Shown here: positions 59,497 to 64,000 of the stretch, one piece after another
Position numbering within the stretch: the stretch's first letter is position 1
Layout of the letters: each line of letters begins with the position of its first letter
Assembly (NCBI GenBank): GCA_050290245.1
Contig: JBNKHH010000070.1
Coordinates: 58,620 to 122,619 of the forward strand
Length of the DNA: 64,000 nucleotides
Direction: 5' to 3'
Origin: JBNKHH01 sp050290245
GTDB taxonomy: Bacteria > Pseudomonadota > Alphaproteobacteria > Rhodobacterales > Rhodobacteraceae
Notes under the pieces: generated by a model
Told to the model about the DNA's origin: nothing
What the model saw: the letters and a program-made list of their open reading frames with translations, nothing else
Databases searched by the model: none
Program-made: the position numbers and the translations under genes

Positions 59497-62055
59497 TCAT
59501 TGTCCGGCGACAAGCTTCACTCCCCCTCTGACCATCTTGCGCAACTCTTCTGCTTCGTTTTGGAGGCTGGCCAGCTCCTGGCGCAACCAGCTCAACTCCT
59601 CTGTCTGGGCCCCTTCGGCACCAACACGCATTTCCATCTGCGCCATGTCGTAGCGCCGCGAAAAAAGTTCTGCCGACATGGCGGCGACGCTCTCGAAATG
59701 ATCCTGCACCATCGTCGCCAGCGCCGGTTCGTCGGCAATCGCGTCAGACAACAGGCGAAGGCTCTTTGGGACATCGGCGCCAATGCAGGCCAGACCCAGT
59801 CCCTGCGCATGTCGGAACTCGATCGTCGGATAGCCGGCTTTTATCCGGTCCCAAAGCCGCCACACGCCAAACCCGTGCCCGACCGCGCCAATGTCGTGGA
59901 TCAAAACGGCGCCTCGCGTGCTCAGCTTAGGAAGCCAACTTTCGAATGATCGCTCCGCACCTTCGAAATCGTGCAGGCCGTCAAGATGCAACAGGTCGAT
60001 CGACCCGTCAGCAAAGCGGTGCAATGCATCGTCTTCGGAAATCTTCAGAATACCGGACATGTCGCGGTATTTGCAGGCAAGGTATTGGAAATCCTCGAAG
60101 ACATTTCGGAATTCATCGGCCCGCGACGGCTCGACGGCCCAGGACGACACCGCCACAGCTTCGCAGTCCAGCCCCGCACGGCGCGCTGCCTGGGCGAAGG
60201 CAAAAAAACTGGCGCCCCTGAGCGTGCCCATCTCGACATAGCGGCGCGGGCGCAGCATGGCGGCCAGCGAGAACATAAAGGGGATGTGGCCGGTCCAATC
60301 CGATGGCACCAGGTCGTCGATGGGCGCATAACTCGGCCGCAGGAAATCGCTCAGCGCCGTGTTCAGACACGGTTCGCGGTCGTGATCGGCAACGGCGGGC
60401 AACGGCGCGTACTCGGCGTCCGCATCGGCCCTGACAAGCACGTGTCCCCTGGTCTCCAGCCGGGCGGCACCGGGCCGATCCTCGGTCGCCGCGTCGCTAT
60501 AGTCGACCGCGTGCACGCACATCAACAACTCGGAAAGACTGCGCCGCATCATGTCCAGTTCAAGACCATCGTCCTGGCTCGCCAGTAAAAACGTCCGGCT
60601 CTTGTAACCGCCAGCCAGCAATTCCGTCCGCGACACGGGCACAAGCGACGTCTTTTCCTCGCTATAGCGTTCCGCAAGGGCATTCAGATGGTGTGGCGAC
60701 AGGGGGGCGCCCTTTGTCGCCGCCTTCATCTGGTGCCAATGGGTTCCCTGTGCCGCGTCCCGCCGCTTGCCGATCTTCTGGTAGGCCAGCACGCCCTGCG
60801 TCAGTTTCAGGACGATTTGGTCGACGGACCGCACCGGCAGGTGCAACAGCTCGAAATCCGCATCGAAGACCGGCAGTTCAAGACCGTTCAGCGTTTCCAC
60901 CAGCGCATGATTTCCCTGGGCGACGACGATACGCTCCAGCGGGACACGGGCGGGTTGAAAGGCAACCTTGCGAAACGGGCTCGGCACCGGAGGGACGAGG
61001 AAAGGCGTCTCGTCGTGCAGGGAAATCTCACTGTCCCAATAGGTTTCGGGGATGAGGTTTTGCCACCGCATTGAAATAACCGGGCACGAGCGGAAACGGT
61101 CCAATGCCTGTTCCAGATCATGTCGGCCCGCAAAGGGAAGGAATTCGTCGGCATCCAGGAAGAACACCCAATCCGCATCGCGCAGCTGAGGCCGATCCCG
61201 CACGACGTGCGTCATCGTGACGGATTGAATATAGGACGGCTCTTCCAGGCGCAGGATTTCCACCCGCGGATTAGCCTCAGCCACGGCCGCGAGGTATTCG
61301 GCGGTTCCGTCATCCGACCGGTGATCCACGATCACGATTTCATCGAACAGGGCCAGGACGTGGCGCGCAAAGACCCGGATGATGTCCGCCTCGTTCCTGA
61401 CCATCGCCACAACGGCAAGACGCAGCCTGGCATTGGCGGCACCGGTCTCGACCGGCAGCCGGGTCGATGCCGCGATCCTGCGCCCCTCGCGGCATCCGGT
61501 CAGAACATAGTGGGCAAATGGATTTTCGCCCGCCCTGGCGACGTCTTCGTTCGCGGCAAGGTAGCGCGCGACCGAGAACCAGTCGACGGGATCGCGGCGC
61601 TGGTGCCAGCCCGCGCGCATGAAATGTTCAAAGCGATCGGTGTCCTCGGGCAGGTCCGGGTTGGTCGCCTTGTAAAACCCGTCGTCAAAAACCTGGCGGA
61701 CGCGCGCCAAAGCCTCGGCATTCAATCCGTGATCGCGCGTGCCAGAGGGACGGCCATGTGCATCGCGCGCCACGCGCCCCTCGAACCGGCCAAACCGCAG
61801 ATAGTGGATCAGCGGATTGATTCCGGCCTCGGCCACGTCGGGGTGCTCGGACAAATAGGCCGAGCAACTGAACTCGGGCCCCGGATCATATCCTTTTTTT
61901 GCACCGGTCTTCAGAAAGTGCGACAGGGCCTTGTCCGCGCCGCCGGCGTCCACATAGCGCTCAGCGTACCACGCGGCGTCCCAGAACCCCGAGGCGCGCA
62001 CCAGGCGCTCCTGGTCCATCAGTTTCAGGCCGACATCAATGAACCGAGACAGCAT
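59497..62055 (-). CDS. Glycosyltransferase-methyltransferase fusion
   Basis: An 852-residue protein with three parts. Residues 30-195 have three repeat units of the form DPxxxFSxxxYLxxNPDVxxAGxNPLxHYxxxGxxEGR. Residues 212-450 are a family 2-like glycosyltransferase (LAVVAMVRNEADIIRVF; DADEF at 301-305). Residues 590-770 are a class I SAM methyltransferase (YVEMGTLRGASFFAF, LLHLDGLHDFEG, VLIHDIG), and 800-845 look like a coiled coil. The start at 62055 follows GGAG by 9 bases, 4 bp after the RTX stop; the ribosome site is in the RTX 3' end. Confidence 0.82.
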   Translation of the reverse strand: MLSRFIDVGLKLMDQERLVRASGFWDAAWYAERYVDAGGADKALSHFLKTGAKKGYDPGPEFSCSAYLSEHPDVAEAGINPLIHYLRFGRFEGRVARDAHGRPSGTRDHGLNAEALARVRQVFDDGFYKATNPDLPEDTDRFEHFMRAGWHQRRDPVDWFSVARYLAANEDVARAGENPFAHYVLTGCREGRRIAASTRLPVETGAANARLRLAVVAMVRNEADIIRVFARHVLALFDEIVIVDHRSDDGTAEYLAAVAEANPRVEILRLEEPSYIQSVTMTHVVRDRPQLRDADWVFFLDADEFLPFAGRHDLEQALDRFRSCPVISMRWQNLIPETYWDSEISLHDETPFLVPPVPSPFRKVAFQPARVPLERIVVAQGNHALVETLNGLELPVFDADFELLHLPVRSVDQIVLKLTQGVLAYQKIGKRRDAAQGTHWHQMKAATKGAPLSPHHLNALAERYSEEKTSLVPVSRTELLAGGYKSRTFLLASQDDGLELDMMRRSLSELLMCVHAVDYSDAATEDRPGAARLETRGHVLVRADADAEYAPLPAVADHDREPCLNTALSDFLRPSYAPIDDLVPSDWTGHIPFMFSLAAMLRPRRYVEMGTLRGASFFAFAQAARRAGLDCEAVAVSSWAVEPSRADEFRNVFEDFQYLACKYRDMSGILKISEDDALHRFADGSIDLLHLDGLHDFEGAERSFESWLPKLSTRGAVLIHDIGAVGHGFGVWRLWDRIKAGYPTIEFRHAQGLGLACIGADVPKSLRLLSDAIADEPALATMVQDHFESVAAMSAELFSRRYDMAQMEMRVGAEGAQTEELSWLRQELASLQNEAEELRKMVRGGVKLVAGQ

Positions 62056-62059
62056 CGTT

Positions 62060-64000
62060 CTATGCTCCAAAGTCGAAATCGCCGGCATCCAACGGCCCGG
62101 TATAGCCCGTAAGAATGATCGTCTCGCTACCCGCGGTGATCGTCGTCGACACGCTGACGGCGATGGAAAGATCACCGAACCCGGATATGCCGGTGACGCC
62201 CGAGAGGTCGATAAGGTCGATACCGTCTTGCCAGTCGTTGATCCGATCCGTTCCCGCACCGTCGGCGATCAGGAACAAATCCGCCCCCGCACCGCCAAGC
62301 ATCACGTCGTCGCCACCTGGACCGCCATCCAGCGTGTCATTACCATCGTTGCCAAAAATCGTGTCCGCCCCGCTGCCGCCGGTAAAGACGTCGTTGCCGG
62401 CATTGGCCCACATGAACAGGGCGCCGGCGTAGGCTGAGGCATCCACCACCTCTGCACCCGCCGCGCCGTCCACGCGCTCGATGGCGGCCCAGGTCCCGTC
62501 GATGGTCAGCGACATCGCCGCCTTGATGATCACGACACGGTCATACCCCGCACCGCCATCTGAAACCCGGTCGGTTGAATCGCCAAGATAGAACCAGTCG
62601 TCCCCGGCCCCGCCTTCATAAAGATCGCTTCCGTTTTCGCCCCAGATGTTGTCATTGCCGTCGCCGCCGCGCAGCGTGTCGTTGCCGTCGTTGCCGAACA
62701 ACAGGTCCGCCCCCGAGCCACCAATGATCAGGTCGTCGCCAAGATTGCCGTTGATCGACATACCGTCACCAACGGGCGAAGCGTCGATCGTGTCGTTGCC
62801 CGTGGTGGCATTCAGTCGTTCGACCCCGCTCCAACCCGTCAGTGTCAGGTTGATCGACGTCACCCCCGCCTCAATCCGCGCGCGGTCGATCCCGTCGCCG
62901 CCGATCACGACGTCCCCGTCCTCGGATATGAAAAAGACATCGTCCCCGGCGCCACCTGACATCGTGTCCGCCCCGGCGTCGCCGACCAGCACATCGACAC
63001 CACCGTTGCCGACCAGGCTGTCATTGCCTTGGTTGCCAAACAGTTGATCCATGCCGGAGCCGCCGATCAGCGTGTCCGCCCCCTGGTTTCCCTGCAGGCG
63101 AACCGCCGTGACATAGCTCGACGCATCAATACCGTCGTTGCCGGTGTCGCCGTCCACCCGCTCAACGCCGGTCCAGTTGACAAGGTCGACCGAAACGCCG
63201 GCCGGGTTCACAAGCAGCACGCGGTCAAAGTCGTTGCCTCCGAGCACGACATCGCCCGGATCGTCCACATAGAAATAGTCGTTGCCCTGACCACCATCCA
63301 TGCGGTCAGAGCCGCCATTGCCGAACAGGAAATCTTTCTTGGCCCCGCCGATCAGCGTGTCGTCACCGTCACCGCCTTCAAGTGTGTCTTGCTCCAGACC
63401 GCCGGTCAGAAAATCCGCACCAGCCATGCCGAGGATCTTGATCGCGATACCATAGCCCGCGGCATTGATCGTGTCGTCGCCCGCCGCTCCGTCGACGCGC
63501 TCGACCCCGGTCCAGCCCGATACCGAGACGTTCACGCCGCTCGCCGTGTCGATGATCACGCGATCCTGACCCGTGCCGCCGTCCACGGTGTCGCCCGCCT
63601 CGTCGACAAAGATCAGGTCGTCTCCGTCGCCCCCCTGCAAAAGGTCGCCGCCGGAGCCACCGATCAGCGTGTCCGCCCCGGCCCCGCCCGACAGGGTATC
63701 CGATCCGCCAAGTCCGGAAAGCGAGTCATCGCCTGCGTCCGCGAGCAGGGAATTTGCCGCCGAACTTCCTACGGCATCCAGGTCGAAATCCCCGATCAGC
63801 GTGTAATTCTCGATACCGATCAACGTATCCACGCCAAGACCCGGTGTCTCGACGATGGTATGAACGCCGCTCCCGAGATTGACGCTGATCGAAATGGACT
63901 GGGGTGTTTCCGCGCTCAGATCCTCGATGAGCGTGTCGATACCAAGGCCGCCATCAATGGAATCGCTGCCGTCGTTCGACCCGCTGGTCAGCCAGAAAGT
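62060..64000 (-). CDS. RTX calcium-binding secreted protein, C-terminal part (N-terminus outside window)
   Basis: The frame is open from the window edge; the visible 646 residues are almost all RTX-type nonapeptides (GGxGxDxLx), for example GGDGDDLIFVDEAGDT and GNDGNDTLRGGDGNDNIWG, that bind calcium outside the cell and fold there. The C-terminus (GFGDLSIAVSVSTT to DAGDFDFGA) has the uncleaved secretion-signal character used by ABC/HlyD systems, such as the pair at 51064-54095. No peptidase or other enzyme domain is visible in the part present, so an adhesin or structural function is as likely as an enzyme. Confidence 0.9.
   Translation of the reverse strand, partial: TFWLTSGSNDGSDSIDGGLGIDTLIEDLSAETPQSISISVNLGSGVHTIVETPGLGVDTLIGIENYTLIGDFDLDAVGSSAANSLLADAGDDSLSGLGGSDTLSGGAGADTLIGGSGGDLLQGGDGDDLIFVDEAGDTVDGGTGQDRVIIDTASGVNVSVSGWTGVERVDGAAGDDTINAAGYGIAIKILGMAGADFLTGGLEQDTLEGGDGDDTLIGGAKKDFLFGNGGSDRMDGGQGNDYFYVDDPGDVVLGGNDFDRVLLVNPAGVSVDLVNWTGVERVDGDTGNDGIDASSYVTAVRLQGNQGADTLIGGSGMDQLFGNQGNDSLVGNGGVDVLVGDAGADTMSGGAGDDVFFISEDGDVVIGGDGIDRARIEAGVTSINLTLTGWSGVERLNATTGNDTIDASPVGDGMSINGNLGDDLIIGGSGADLLFGNDGNDTLRGGDGNDNIWGENGSDLYEGGAGDDWFYLGDSTDRVSDGGAGYDRVVIIKAAMSLTIDGTWAAIERVDGAAGAEVVDASAYAGALFMWANAGNDVFTGGSGADTIFGNDGNDTLDGGPGGDDVMLGGAGADLFLIADGAGTDRINDWQDGIDLIDLSGVTGISGFGDLSIAVSVSTTITAGSETIILTGYTGPLDAGDFDFGA
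62273..63730 (-). repeat. RTX region with a 113-114 residue higher-order repeat
   Basis: The nonapeptide arrays are interrupted four times by a block of the type WTGVERVDGDTGNDGIDAS. The Trp codons of these blocks start at 63514, 63175, 62833 and 62491, spacings of 339, 342 and 342 bp, so a unit of 113-114 residues is present four times. Copies 1-3 are clear; copy 4 reads TWAAIERVDGAAGAEVVDAS. Confidence 0.85.

Noticed and set aside
47270..64000. Region as a mobile genomic island
   Set aside because: No integrase, transposase, tRNA-end repeat or clear base-composition break was seen, although gene content is accessory in type.

Overview
The window is a 64 kb chromosomal piece of a Rhodobacterales (roseobacter-type) alphaproteobacterium. 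The evidence is high GC content, a SAM/SAH riboswitch (a class known from Rhodobacterales) in front of metK, a perfect CtrA-type TTAA-N7-TTAAC box, the gene order ybeY-corC-lnt-metK, and the mix of a protocatechuate operon, PrtD/PrtE-like type I secretion and KpsMTE capsule export. I found no rRNA, tRNA, insertion sequence or CRISPR array.

Layout. 1-9.3 kb: central metabolism, with deoA-deoB (nucleoside catabolism; deoB is cut by the left edge), the malic enzyme/phosphotransacetylase hybrid maeB, propionyl-CoA synthetase prpE behind TTTGCAAA-type repeats, a lipoprotein, nadK and glyA. 9.4-13.2 kb: a run of very short exported or membrane proteins (59, 78, 46, 79, 62 and 117 aa), a CtrA-like box, and an 870 bp gene-free stretch that holds a strong terminator with no gene in front of it. 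13.5-28.6 kb: mostly minus-strand housekeeping genes: lepA, a kinase-like protein, gnd, a methyltransferase, a TetR regulator, rpsA, an aldo/keto reductase, cmk, queF, metK with its riboswitch, lnt, corC and ybeY. 28.7-31.1 kb: a translationally coupled DgoK-aldolase-lactonase operon for galactose/galactonate breakdown. 31.1-35.2 kb: a coupled trio of nucleotidyltransferase, unknown protein and glycosyltransferase. 35.3-38.3 kb: an FKBP isomerase, then a haloacid dehalogenase, hydrolase and threonine dehydratase operon. 38.3-44.3 kb: pcaD-C-H-G-hydrolase-pcaB-MFS behind a 25 bp inverted-repeat operator, which sends protocatechuate into the beta-ketoadipate pathway. 44.5-47.3 kb: a zinc alcohol dehydrogenase, a GNAT acetyltransferase and an enolase-superfamily enzyme.

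47.3-64 kb is one surface-and-secretion region. It holds kpsT-kpsE and, divergently, kpsM for polysaccharide export, several glycosyltransferases, an undecaprenyl-phosphate sugar transferase, and a type I secretion ABC/HlyD pair. At the right edge a long calcium-binding RTX protein is followed, 4 bp or less between genes, by a glycosyltransferase-methyltransferase fusion, a sulfotransferase-like P-loop protein and a DUF707 protein. The tight coupling of a secreted RTX protein to glycan-modifying enzymes, beside its probable exporter and a capsule exporter, is the best candidate in the window for an undescribed system. No function for the complete unit has been shown, and this reading is inference from gene order.
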